Below are positions 1 to 9,690 of a stretch of 44,503 bases of DNA, in pieces (within the stretch, counting starts at the first letter, position 1; every line of letters begins with the position of its first letter). Origin of the DNA: Alkalicoccus saliphilus. GTDB lineage: Bacteria > Bacillota > Bacilli > Bacillales > Salisediminibacteriaceae. The translations under genes and the position numbers were made by a program. The stretch covers positions 1 through 44,503 of the forward strand of contig NZ_PZJJ01000027.1 of assembly GCF_003044065.1 (NCBI RefSeq), read 5' to 3'. The notes beneath the pieces were generated by a model. That model had not been told where the DNA came from. It saw nothing but the letters and a program-made list of their open reading frames with translations, and searched no databases.

Positions 1-75
1 GTAGTTTAAACTCTTTATCATATTTTCGTTTTACCATCTTGAACACTCCTCTAATGTGGGTTCCATGTACAGATC
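1..75 (-). mobile_element. Edge of an IS3-family-like insertion element (OrfA start)
   Basis: A minus-strand reading frame starts with ATG at 37..35, has GGAG eight bases upstream, and runs off the left edge encoding MVKRKYDKEFKL. This opening resembles the helix-turn-helix N-terminus of IS3-type transposase OrfA. The preceding bases (about 46-75, reading TGTACATGGAACCCAC on the minus strand) begin with TG and could be the terminal inverted repeat. Only the tip is in the window, so family, completeness and target duplication cannot be judged. The element would sit just beyond the stop of the neighbouring heme-membrane gene. Confidence 0.5.
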
Positions 76-96
76 ATTATACATGCTTTCCCCCAA

Positions 97-792
97 TTAG
101 CTGTGTCCAGTTTTTAGAGTAGCATCAGTCAGCCCCATCCCAAGAAATACGTACAAAAACCAGATCGAAGGGTAGGGGGACCAGTCGGGGGGAGTCACCT
201 GAAAAAAATAAAATAAATATAAAATGCCCCGTACCATTACAATGTAAAAAATAACATGTATGAGAGCTCTATGGAGCCATTTCCATGTAGAGATTCCGAG
301 CAGCTGAACAGATTTGTCAAATGAGGTAAGAGCCAGGAGAATGATCATAGGAGCTGCCATCATGCCCATAATATTCATAATTCCGACTTCAGGTCTTAAT
401 AGAATATAACTGCCTATTTCTTCTGCATACTGGAAACCGAACAACGCTGCCATATCCCACTGCGCCCAACGATCCAGGATCGCATAGGCATGCCCGGAAG
501 CAAGAATGGCGAACCATATTCCTGTTTCACGTCTCCAAATCAGAAAACGTGCAGCCGGCTGCCAGAGAACTGCTGTCGGAGAGATAATGAGCGTAATAAA
601 CAGCAGCACAAATGCGGCGTGAGCCCAGGCACGCCAAAAAGGATGATCACCCCCCCAATCCGGCCAGAGAGCAGGATCGACTCCCCAGAAAGTATAGGAG
701 AGATAAAATAAGTAGACAAGAAGCAGGGAGAAAGCTCCTGAGACTAAGTGACGTATAAAAACAGGTTTTTCCGGATTAAATCAGCGGGTCAT
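97..792 (-). pseudogene. Ferric reductase-like heme membrane protein, interrupted by TGA at codon 4
   Basis: The uninterrupted part (GTG at 609 down to 97) encodes 170 residues with several membrane helices. It has two histidine-bearing segments (ILASGHAYAI and WKWLHRALIHV) typical of the ferric-reductase-like/MsrQ-type b-heme domain. The frame stays open and protein-like upstream of 609, adding one more helix (SLLLVYLFYLSYTF) with no usable ATG, GTG or TTG. The natural start is ATG at 792, with GGAG nine bases before it, and reads M-T-R-TGA-F-N-P-E-K-P. So a 231-residue protein is broken by one stop at codon 4, where Trp (TGG) would be the simplest ancestor. It is either a fresh nonsense mutation, a sequence error or a readthrough case. 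It is the last gene of a cluster with a small membrane protein and a CcdA-like protein. Confidence 0.6.
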
Positions 793-840
793 TGAATCAC
801 ACTCCAGTAGAAAGAATGAGGCACCTGAAAAATGCTTGTT

Positions 841-1044
841 TTATTTAAAATGCATTTCGTTATTTTTTTTATATTCTTTCTGTTTATTTTCCTCCTGTGC
901 CTTCTTCAGTTTCTTATCCTTGCTTTTCAGCAAAATAATAATTATCTGTGCAACGATAAAAGCTGCACTCATGAGTAAAAACGTATAAATATAATCTCCC
1001 TCTTCGAGACTCGGCAAATGTACTATGGTCTCTGTAACACTCAT
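841..1044 (-). CDS. Small single-span membrane protein, function unknown
   Basis: Encodes 67 residues with an excellent AAGGAGGT site four bases before the ATG. Residues 19-40 form one hydrophobic helix (YTFLLMSAAFIVAQIIIILL). A highly charged lysine-rich tail follows (KSKDKKLKKAQEENKQKEYKK), predicted cytoplasmic by the positive-inside rule. There is no cysteine or heme motif. It lies between a CcdA-like gene upstream and the heme-membrane gene downstream on the same strand, which suggests an accessory subunit of that membrane redox cluster. That role is inference from position only. Confidence 0.65.
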   Translation of the reverse strand: MSVTETIVHLPSLEEGDYIYTFLLMSAAFIVAQIIIILLKSKDKKLKKAQEENKQKEYKKNNEMHFK

Positions 1045-1270
1045 ATGTACCTCCTTTCTTCGCCGCCTATGTTTACTTCTGCACCACCGTTTCTAAGCTG
1101 TCAATAAATAAAGAATGAATTATATAAGAAATCATATTTCTCTTTAACTTAGTTAATGAGGGCCCCGGATGCAGGGAGTAGAACCTGTATTTAGAGATGT
1201 ATTCCTACGGCTCACGAAAATTGTGTACTCCATCGCCGCCTTCCCTTTCTCTACATGATAATTACGGTTA

Positions 1271-2014
1271 TTACCAAAACGTCAGAATATCGACCACTCC
1301 AATAAATATCATTATTCCTCCAGCGAACTGCTGTACTACCCGTCCTAATTTTCTTCCTTTTTTTAAAATGAGTCCGCCAGCCCCGAAATACCAAATGAGA
1401 AAAATCACTGCGAGAAAAGGGATCGATGTCCCTATGGCAAACACACCGGGCAGCACTATGCCGTAAGATGTGGTAAAAGTAGCCGGCATGAGTAAAATAA
1501 AAAATAAGATAAACATAGTAGGACAGAATGCCAGAGAAAAACTAAAACCAAGCATAAAAGCACCCCAGTTTCCACTTTTCCTATCTTCAGGATTCTGCTT
1601 TTTATGTTTTTTCCATAACCTGATCGTCCACTGCATCGAAAATAACCCAAGCATATAAAGTCCAATCAATATGAGAAGAGGACCTAATATTCTTCTCATC
1701 CAGGGAAAATAAGGCGTTAACTCCCTTTGAAATTCCTGTCCGATTATCCAGACAATGCTTCCTAAAGCTGTAAAAGCAGTGATCTTTCCAAGAGTATAAA
1801 AGAAAGTGTTCGACCAGGAAATTCTCGTTTGAAGAGATTTGGAGCCGTAAAGGGTAATCGCACTGGCATTGCCGGAGAATTGGCACGGTGCCGCCGCCCC
1901 CACTATTCCCAGCATCAGGGCAAACAATACCGGGATGCCTTCCATACTGGAAGCGGCGTTCATGAAAGGCTCTCTGAAAAATGAGCTGAGCTGCTCCACT
2001 AGTTGATAAAACAT
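1271..2014 (-). CDS. CcdA/DsbD-like thiol-redox membrane protein
   Basis: Encodes 247 residues with about six membrane helices, starting at ATG 2014 behind GAAGGTGG. Two cysteines lie in the positions used by the CcdA/DsbD transmembrane family: APCQFSGN near residues 42-49 in the first helix and AFCPTMFILF near residue 160 in the fourth. That family carries electrons from cytoplasmic thioredoxin across the membrane to extracytoplasmic thiol partners, for example in cytochrome c or metal-protein assembly. No thioredoxin-like partner is encoded nearby. The downstream genes are a small membrane protein and a broken ferric-reductase-like protein, so an extracytoplasmic heme or metal function is plausible. 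TauE/UreH-type transport is the main alternative. Confidence 0.7.
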   Translation of the reverse strand: MFYQLVEQLSSFFREPFMNAASSMEGIPVLFALMLGIVGAAAPCQFSGNASAITLYGSKSLQTRISWSNTFFYTLGKITAFTALGSIVWIIGQEFQRELTPYFPWMRRILGPLLILIGLYMLGLFSMQWTIRLWKKHKKQNPEDRKSGNWGAFMLGFSFSLAFCPTMFILFFILLMPATFTTSYGIVLPGVFAIGTSIPFLAVIFLIWYFGAGGLILKKGRKLGRVVQQFAGGIMIFIGVVDILTFW

Positions 2015-2061
2015 TTAATTCCACCTTCAGCTGTTTTCTAAGCGTATCGAGCGTGCAATGA

Positions 2062-3105
2062 CTAATGTTGTTTTATTGGAATTGTTTTACCAATAAAATA
2101 AGGACTCCACCGGAAAGGGGCCGCGAATTTTACTACTAATATAGATAATCCTATACTGACGAAGATTGACAGCAGAAAGTAGACGAAAGGTGCCATCCCT
2201 TCGATTGGAGGGAACATATACAAAAATGCGTTGTGCAGTAAATATATATTAAAAGAATACTTACTCATAAGCTGGATCATATAAGGAACCTTTTTAACAG
2301 CTTGAGTGTACAGGAGCACTGTCATAACAATCATCAGTGTAAAAGTGAGATAATCCACTCGTTTAGAAGAAACGACTGTCAATATATCACTGCTGGTCAA
2401 TACAAAAATAACAAGAAGATTAACCATTCCCCCCACTAAAATAAAATGTTTCCAAGGAAGAAGTTTTTGAATAAAAAACCGGTAGTTCCTACCCCCGTAG
2501 TATCCAATTACAAAATAAAAAATCCACCCCAGAAAAGGAAGCCAATAGCCGCGGTTCCAAATATATTCACCAAGTATAATATCCGGAGCCTCAGTCAGGT
2601 GAAAGAAACCCAAATACAGCGTATTGACTACAAATGCCCCACTGATGATCCACAAAGGGGAAGCTTTTTCCAAGTATTTATGGAGCAGAAGGTGAAGCAA
2701 ATAAAATTGAAAGATAATTAATACGAAGTAACCAGTATAACCTCCTAAAAAAATGTTCATAGCGGCACGTTCCACTGCTTCAACCAAGCTTTCCGATGTT
2801 ATAAAAGCAAACACTCCTCCCATGAAAACAAAAGGAATGATTAAAAACTTCACCCTCTTCCAAAGAAAACCCTTCGGCAGGTTATCCGGGTAAGAATGGG
2901 CAAGCAGAATTTCTGATATAAATATAAAAGCCGGGGTGCCGAAAAAAGAAATAAAGCGCAGTCCAATTAAAAAGTGTTCTTCTCTTGGGGAAAGGGAGTA
3001 ACTATAATTTTCCAGGGTCATATTGATTGCATGCCCCACAACTACTGCCAAACAAGCCAGCGCTCGCAGCCAATAAATTTCTTTAATTATTTTTGTTTCA
3101 TTCAA
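2062..3105 (-). CDS. Acyltransferase family 3 membrane protein
   Basis: Encodes 347 residues with about ten membrane helices. Near residues 13-27 the protein reads LRALACLAVVVGHAI, the N-terminal signature of acyltransferase family 3 (OatA/IcaC-like), in which the Arg and His are catalytic. These enzymes move acyl groups, often acetyl from acetyl-CoA, onto cell-surface sugars or polysaccharides. There is no fused C-terminal SGNH domain, so it would hand the acyl group across the membrane rather than finish the transfer outside like OatA. The start is TTG at 3105, ten bases after GGGGG. The gene is alone on its strand and no substrate is evident from context. Confidence 0.8.
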   Translation of the reverse strand: MNETKIIKEIYWLRALACLAVVVGHAINMTLENYSYSLSPREEHFLIGLRFISFFGTPAFIFISEILLAHSYPDNLPKGFLWKRVKFLIIPFVFMGGVFAFITSESLVEAVERAAMNIFLGGYTGYFVLIIFQFYLLHLLLHKYLEKASPLWIISGAFVVNTLYLGFFHLTEAPDIILGEYIWNRGYWLPFLGWIFYFVIGYYGGRNYRFFIQKLLPWKHFILVGGMVNLLVIFVLTSSDILTVVSSKRVDYLTFTLMIVMTVLLYTQAVKKVPYMIQLMSKYSFNIYLLHNAFLYMFPPIEGMAPFVYFLLSIFVSIGLSILVVKFAAPFRWSPYFIGKTIPIKQH

Positions 3106-4083
3106 TCTTTTACTACCCCCTGCTTCCCTTTCATCTACCCTTTTTCCTGTTGCACATGCGGACCGTATTTCACCCGCTGGAGAAGCGGAAATTGTTTACG
3201 TTTTAATTATTAGCTGTTAATCACATGAAAACCATCAGCTTATATGGCTGCCTTTATAGAATAGAGGCTCTAACGCTTTTTTGAAGTTATTTTTCAGTCA
3301 CTAAGGAAACCTGATTATGTATCAGTTTTTAAATGAAAGTATTTTTATATGTTCCGAATCAATTTCATAAGTCGCTTTAGGACAGGGATTTTCGAATATT
3401 GCGAATGAATTTCACTTCAGACTTCACTCCTTCCCGACGGAGTCCCCGTCTGCTGTTGCAATCATCCGGTTTTATATACAAATAGTTACGTTATAAATTG
3501 AAAAATCTTCTTTAAAATAACTTAAAAATATATTATGAAATTGATTCGTTCTATATAAATATTTAACGGCCTGATTTTATACGATTGATGTTCATCTATA
3601 TCAGGAATCAGTCATGCTTCTAAGCGGACACTCTTTCAGCTTAATTAATAATTATGAAGTAAATATGAATTTTAAAAACTATTCTTTTTTTCCTTCAGGA
3701 ACACTTGAATAAGCAGGCGTAATTGGGGGGATTCTTATGTGTTGCAATACGATATGGAGGGCAGAAGAGGTTCACTTCTGGTCAAGGGTTTATCAGCAGC
3801 CACCTGATATACTATTTACTTGTGGAGTAATAATAAAATTTTATTAATGAGAAGAAAATCCTTTTCGTTTTCATCATTAATAAGAAAAATAATCCGCTCT
3901 CGAAACTTTTCCCAGTCCAGCATCGAATTAGAAACAGCTGCGATTTATTCCAGGAGTGCAAAAATATATGTCTGCTCTCATTCTGGCAGAAATTGTTGCA
4001 AATTGTTCCAATGTGTTTCTTGTAAAAAGATGATATGATGGTTTTATCAGCTTTAAGGAGTATAAGAGGTGCTATAAACTATT
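3106..4083. other. 978-bp gene-free stretch upstream of ctaB
   Basis: AT-rich intergenic DNA between the acyltransferase (leftward) and ctaB (rightward). Usual Bacillus neighbours such as ctaA are absent. A 36-codon plus-strand reading frame (3737-3847, starting MCCNTIWRAEE) lies after GGGGGGA, but its composition is not convincing. A short GC-rich hairpin (GACGG/CCGTC) is at about 3435-3452. TATGAT at 4034-4039 could be the ctaB -10 box, but no good -35 box was found. No RNA family was recognised. Confidence 0.4.
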
Positions 4084-4980
4084 ATGGAAAAACCATTACA
4101 AAAAGCGTTGTGGGGACAGGTTGTCAAAACCGGGATCATTAAATCAAATTTAATTCCAATGATTGCCGGTCTCATGCTCGCTTTATTTACGTATCAATAC
4201 AGTTTCGTGGAGAATACCTGGAATATCGTTTTTGCTATTTTCGGAACGGCCTCGATTATTGCAGCCGCGGGAGCGTTCAACAATATGTACGACCGTGACA
4301 TCGATGCTCTGATGGCCCGTACGAAAATCCGTCCGACCGTAACAGGCTCGATTTCGATGAAAAAAGTTTCAACTGTGGCTGTATTATTATTAGTCATCGG
4401 CCTGATGCTTCTGTACTTCGCTTCCCCGCTTGCTTCTTTTTTAGGTCTTCTAGGAGTCGTCTTCTACGTCATTCCTTACACGATGTGGACAAAGCGTCAT
4501 ACGATCTGGAATACTGAAGTCGGCAGCATTTCCGGAGCCATGCCCCCGTTAATCGGCTGGGCGGCTGTTGCCCCGGATATCTGGCATCCGGCGTGCTGGG
4601 CCCTGTTTCTCATAATGGTCATCTGGCAGATGCCCCACTTTTACGCTATTGCCATCCGCAAACAGAAGGATTACACAGCGGCAAAGATACCGATGCTCCC
4701 GGTAATTAAAGGAGCAAAGCGCACGTACGTACAGACGAATGTTTACTTAGTTCTGCTTGTGCTCTCGAGCTTTTTGTTTCTGCCGCTGAGTCTCGGACTG
4801 ACACTCGTTTCCCTTCTTCTCGGGCTTTTATGGCTCGGATTGAGCATCTTCGGTTCCCGTAAAACAGATATTGAAGGCTGGGCGAACAAAATGTTTTTAT
4901 TTTCCCTCGTGCATATGACCGGCGTTTACTTCACCGTCATTATTTACGCGTCCATCGGCTTAGTTATAAACGTACTTTAA
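4084..4980 (+). CDS. ctaB: Protoheme IX farnesyltransferase (heme O synthase)
   Basis: Encodes 298 residues of the UbiA prenyltransferase superfamily with about eight to nine membrane helices. The first aspartate-rich motif NNMYDRDIDALMARTKIRP (near residues 67-85) is the CtaB/CyoE signature binding Mg-farnesyl diphosphate. The segment WQMPHFYAIAIRKQKDY near residue 185 matches the second conserved loop. It farnesylates protoheme to heme O for terminal oxidases. AGAGGTG lies about twelve bases before the ATG. It stands alone, with no ctaA or oxidase genes in view, and ends in a strong terminator seven bases past its stop codon. Confidence 0.95.
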   Translation: MEKPLQKALWGQVVKTGIIKSNLIPMIAGLMLALFTYQYSFVENTWNIVFAIFGTASIIAAAGAFNNMYDRDIDALMARTKIRPTVTGSISMKKVSTVAVLLLVIGLMLLYFASPLASFLGLLGVVFYVIPYTMWTKRHTIWNTEVGSISGAMPPLIGWAAVAPDIWHPACWALFLIMVIWQMPHFYAIAIRKQKDYTAAKIPMLPVIKGAKRTYVQTNVYLVLLVLSSFLFLPLSLGLTLVSLLLGLLWLGLSIFGSRKTDIEGWANKMFLFSLVHMTGVYFTVIIYASIGLVINVL

Positions 4981-4983
4981 TTC

Positions 4984-5027
4984 AAAAAACAGACACGGGA
5001 GCCCAATGCTTCCCTGTCTGTTTTTTT
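4984..5027 (+). terminator. Rho-independent terminator of ctaB
   Basis: Perfect inverted repeat ACAGACACGGGA / TTCCCTGTCTGT around a short loop, followed by seven T, directly after the ctaB stop. Confidence 0.93.
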
Positions 5028-5203
5028 ATAAAGCTCCTGGCTGATGTAAGGGGTGGACTATCGCAGGAAAATCTTTCGGTTTCCAAAAGGATGAAAAAAG
5101 AAAGCTTTCAATCTTTTTCCTAATAGACGAACTGCTTTGACGATGCTTAGGTGTATTGATAAGAACGGCTCTCCATATTCTTAGTACGAATTTATATATC
5201 AGA

Positions 5204-5629
5204 CTATGTTCCAAACAGTCTCTCCAGATCTTTTTTGAACTCGGGATGAATAGTCACTTCCGGGCGGATTTCTTTTACCATGGCCACTGCCTGATCCACT
5301 GTTTCTGCGAATCCGAGCTCCAGTAATACACCGGCTGCCACACTACCTGTGCGGCTTTTCCCACCTTTTCAATGCAGGATTGCAGTTTTCCTTTCTTTGT
5401 GGAATGCCGATGCAGCGTTCACTGCTTCTTTCAGCTTTTCCGTCTGATTGGGGACTCCATCCACTAATGGAATGTGAATCCACTCAATACGATCATCGTG
5501 CATGACCGGTTCCACTGTTTCTGCCCGAAGATCGATGATCGCTGCGGCATGTTCTTCCTCTGCGGCACTTTTCACATCCTCCTGCCCGCACATAAAAATT
5601 CCTTCCAGCAGTTTTTGGTAATTGGCCAA
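5204..5629 (-). CDS. Tyrosine/dual-specificity phosphatase-like protein with TGA at the catalytic Cys codon (candidate selenoprotein or pseudogene)
   Basis: Read through one TGA, this frame gives 141 residues of the small dual-specificity phosphatase family seen in Bacillaceae. TTG starts it at 5629 behind GAGGAGGG. DLRAE near residues 34-38 and IHIPLVDG are conserved family segments. The P-loop reads ILH-TGA-KGGKSRTG: codon 87 (5371..5369) is exactly where CX5R needs its nucleophilic Cys, with His86 and Arg93 in place. The 54 codons after the TGA are intact and family-like (IRPEVTIHPEF) and end in TAG at 5206. Twenty bases after the TGA comes a hairpin. Selenocysteine is one reading; a Cys-to-stop mutation or sequence error is the other. 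Without readthrough the product is an inactive 86-residue fragment. Confidence 0.7.
5337..5355 (-). promoter_or_regulatory. SECIS-like hairpin just after the in-frame TGA
   Basis: On the minus strand GCCGCAC-AGGTA-GTGTGGC forms seven pairs (one G-U) with a five-base loop. The loop starts 20 bases after the TGA and has G at its second and third positions. Bacterial SECIS elements are hairpins directly downstream of UGA with a G early in the apical loop. The region also codes for the conserved SRTG motif, so the hairpin may be coincidental. Confidence 0.4.
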
Positions 5630-5685
5630 GACCGGTCCCTCCTCTCTTTTTAAACTTAATTTAAAATAATACAGTTTCCGGGAGG

Positions 5686-6474
5686 CTATTTGTGAAAGTA
5701 ATCCGCTTCCCGCTTTTCCAGAAAAGCAGAAATACCTTCTTTCCCTTCGCTGCTTCCGGCTCTTTCAGCAAGGGAGAGCGATTCTTTACTCATCTGGGTT
5801 TCAAGTGTTTCCTGAAGCGAATGATACAGCAGTTTTTTGGTTGCTCCGTAAGCATTTACTGGTCCTTTCGCCAGTTTTTCTGCCAGGTCGAGGACGGTGG
5901 ACATAAGCTCCTCCTGAGGAACCGTGCGGTTGATGAGCCCCCACTCTTCTGCTTCTTTTGCCTCCAATACGCGGTTCGTATATAACAATTCCATAGCCCG
6001 TCTTACTCCGACAAGCCGCGGAAGAAAATAACTTCCGGAACCGTCGGGTGATAATCCTATTTGATTATAAGCTGTTACAAATTTTGCATGATCTGAAGCA
6101 TAAACGAGATCACAGGAGCAAGCAAGACTCATACCGCCCCCCGCTGCGGTTCCGTTAATAGCTCCAAGGCACGGTTTGTTCATTCCGGCTAAATGAGAGA
6201 TTGCCTGATGAAGATAGGCGGTGACGAATTTAAGATGGGAGCCGATTTCCTCCCCTTTTTCGGCAAAACTTTTTAAATCTCCGCCGACGGAAAATTTGTT
6301 TCCTGCACCGGTCAGTACGACTGCTCGAACTTCCTCACTTTCCGAACAAAAAATAGCTGCCTCCATGAGTTCCTGTGCGAGCTGCAGATTAATAGCATTT
6401 CCTGCTTCCGCCCGGTTCAACGTTATTATCCCGACGTGATTTTCAACGGATACTTCCACAACTTTATTTGTCAT
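5686..6474 (-). CDS. Enoyl-CoA hydratase/isomerase family protein
   Basis: Encodes 262 residues of the crotonase superfamily, starting at ATG 6474 behind AAGGAGGAG. The oxyanion-hole segments are clear: FSVGGDLKSF near residues 61-70 and INGTAAGGGMSLACSCDL near 109-126. Residues near 140 (LSPDGSGSYFLPRLVG) carry Asp in place of the Glu of classic hydratases, the pattern common in PaaG-type isomerases and other divergent crotonases. It probably hydrates or isomerises an enoyl-CoA in acyl-CoA degradation. It is not in the main acyl-CoA cluster 23 kb away. The substrate is unknown. Confidence 0.85.
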   Translation of the reverse strand: MTNKVVEVSVENHVGIITLNRAEAGNAINLQLAQELMEAAIFCSESEEVRAVVLTGAGNKFSVGGDLKSFAEKGEEIGSHLKFVTAYLHQAISHLAGMNKPCLGAINGTAAGGGMSLACSCDLVYASDHAKFVTAYNQIGLSPDGSGSYFLPRLVGVRRAMELLYTNRVLEAKEAEEWGLINRTVPQEELMSTVLDLAEKLAKGPVNAYGATKKLLYHSLQETLETQMSKESLSLAERAGSSEGKEGISAFLEKREADYFHK

Positions 6475-6642
6475 CCAGCTCCTCCTTATCGATCTGTTTG
6501 AAATAAAAGGGTTTCAAGCTGTTTCTTCAAGCTGGAAACTCCTTACTTCTATTATTTTCATAACATTCTTACAATTACAACCATAACTTAATAAACTGTA
6601 TAAATGAGCGTAAGCGATCAACGGAATGTCCAGAGAATGATT

Positions 6643-8169
<1,527 letters not shown>

Positions 8170-8378
8170 TTACGTGTGCTTTTAATGTATTCATCCAAGC
8201 ATTTATCATAAAGACAATTTCGCACGCCTAAAGAATTCGTTCCTCACTCTTATTCTTTACAGGAGTTCTTTTCCCCTGCCTTAAATTTTTTTCTGAAATT
8301 TTACCACCGCTCTGGAAGACTTGAAACGATACAGGGGCTTAGAAACAGTTTATATATTCTGTATATCCACTTATTTAC

Positions 8379-8407
8379 TTGTCTATTTTTTATTCTTCTA
8401 TTATATT
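8379..8407 (+). promoter_or_regulatory. Probable SigA promoter of the lipoprotein gene at 8448
   Basis: TTGTCT (8379-8384), a 17-base spacer, then TATATT (8402-8407), about 40 bases before the start codon in very AT-rich DNA. Confidence 0.45.
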
Positions 8408-8447
8408 TTAAATATTAAATTCTCTTATTATATAACTGGAGGGTTTT

Positions 8448-9032
8448 ATGAAAACATGGGCAGTTCTTTTCCTGGGGTTCTCTTTACTTTTTGTCAGCGG
8501 ATGTACAGAAGAGGAAAATGCAGAAAATCAGAATGAGTCATCAGAAATCGAGAGTCTGCTGGAAGAAAAAAAGCAGCTCGAGATACAGCTGGAGGAAACT
8601 TTGGAGGAACTGGAGAATACAAAACTTGAAAAGGAGGAACTGGAAAAAGCTGTCGCTTCACAATCTGAGGAAAATGCTGAAGAAGAAGATCTGCCTGAAG
8701 AAGAACCTGTCCCCTCCTCATCTGAATCAGTACGGGAAGAAGAAAATAATATCGGGGACAACGTCACTTTCGGGAATGTTATTTCCACAATTTCCGACAG
8801 CGACGCCGAAGCTGAGATCAAAGTCCAGGCAGAAAATGACTGGGAAGATAATAATGCCATGCAGGAATATGTAATGGATGAGCAGCTCGAAGCTTTCAAT
8901 TATTTAAAAGAAATAGAACTAACGTCAGAATCAGAACATAAACTTATGGAAAAAGCCTTTGACGACTGGGGCTATAATTTCAGGATGGTAAAGTATATTA
9001 TCGACAACGAAATAGAATCTAATGAAAATTAA
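8448..9032 (+). CDS. Secreted acidic coiled-coil lipoprotein, function unknown
   Basis: Encodes 194 residues with TGGAGGG before the ATG. Residues 1-19 are a lipoprotein signal (LLFVSGC, lipidated Cys19). Residues 32-70 form a heptad-like Glu/Leu/Lys coiled coil, followed by an acidic Ser/Glu/Pro linker to about 100. A C-terminal region (about 100-190) carries Asp/Glu-rich helices and no recognised domain. The strongly acidic composition suits an extracellular protein of a salt-tolerant bacterium. It is a single gene with its own promoter and terminator. No function can be assigned. Confidence 0.85.
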   Translation: MKTWAVLFLGFSLLFVSGCTEEENAENQNESSEIESLLEEKKQLEIQLEETLEELENTKLEKEELEKAVASQSEENAEEEDLPEEEPVPSSSESVREEENNIGDNVTFGNVISTISDSDAEAEIKVQAENDWEDNNAMQEYVMDEQLEAFNYLKEIELTSESEHKLMEKAFDDWGYNFRMVKYIIDNEIESNEN

Positions 9033-9084
9033 AATTGAATGATATATTTTTTTAGGAAGACCTTTAATTTTTATTATAAGAATC

Positions 9085-9122
9085 GGAACATGGCATAAAA
9101 TAACCATGCTCCATTTTTTTTT
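9085..9122 (+). terminator. Terminator of the lipoprotein gene
   Basis: GGAACATGG / CCATGCTCC stem with one internal mismatch, followed by A and nine T, about 50 bases past the stop at 9032. Confidence 0.85.
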
Positions 9123-9192
9123 GTTTTTCAAACAATTTTTTAATGTTCCGTGTGTGTATACGAAAATTACCAGTTTGTCTAAAACTGATATT

Positions 9193-9495
9193 TTACTTAT
9201 CGAGCTTCTCCACCCATTCGAGTAACCGCTTTTTTGGATAGTAGACATTGTTATTAATAACGATGTGTGGAATATCTTTATGCTCTATCACTAACGACTG
9301 TACATCTTTCTTATCAATACCAAGCGTGTGATGAACGTATTTTTCGTGAATAAGTTCTTTTTGATCATAATCGGACATGTAATCCATCATGCTTTTCGAT
9401 TTGGGGTTTTTAAAGTTTTTCAATCCGTCTCCGATAAAATAGGCAGCTGCTGTGAGGCCGACAGCGAGCCAGAAAAAGTCCAGTTCCATATTCAT
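9193..9495 (-). CDS. Hypothetical membrane-anchored protein, 100 aa
   Basis: The start is set at ATG 9495 because AAGGAG lies six bases before it. Upstream in-frame sequence is not protein-like. Residues 4-22 (LDFFWLAVGLTAAAYFIGDGL) form one N-terminal membrane helix. The remaining 75 residues are soluble, mixed-charge and Lys-rich (YYPKKRLLEWVEKLDK at the end). I do not recognise the family. The gene lies between a rightward lipoprotein gene and clpE, and is not in an operon with either as far as spacing shows. Confidence 0.65.
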   Translation of the reverse strand: MNMELDFFWLAVGLTAAAYFIGDGLKNFKNPKSKSMMDYMSDYDQKELIHEKYVHHTLGIDKKDVQSLVIEHKDIPHIVINNNVYYPKKRLLEWVEKLDK

Positions 9496-9648
9496 TCTCA
9501 CTCCTTCAAGGTGTACTGTTACTATTTTAACATTAATTACCATGCACTTTATCTTTTTTGTTAACAAGCAGCTGTGTTTTCTTCCTCGACAGCTACCTAC
9601 TGCTGCACTCTTTATACTCTTTAACATCCGGGGGGTTGTAGCAAATAG

Positions 9649-9688
9649 AAAAACACCTCCTCCCCGTTAAAACCGGAGAGGAGGTGTT
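9649..9688 (-). terminator. Terminator of clpE
   Basis: AACACCTCCTC / GAGGAGGTGTT inverted repeat with a CCG/CGG extension. On the minus strand it is followed by TTTTTC, directly after the clpE stop at 9691. Confidence 0.9.
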
Positions 9689-9690
9689 GA

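Noticed and set aside
3820-4038. 72-codon frame before ctaB
   Set aside because: No RBS, Ser/Lys/Arg-rich random-looking product, and it overlaps the likely ctaB promoter.
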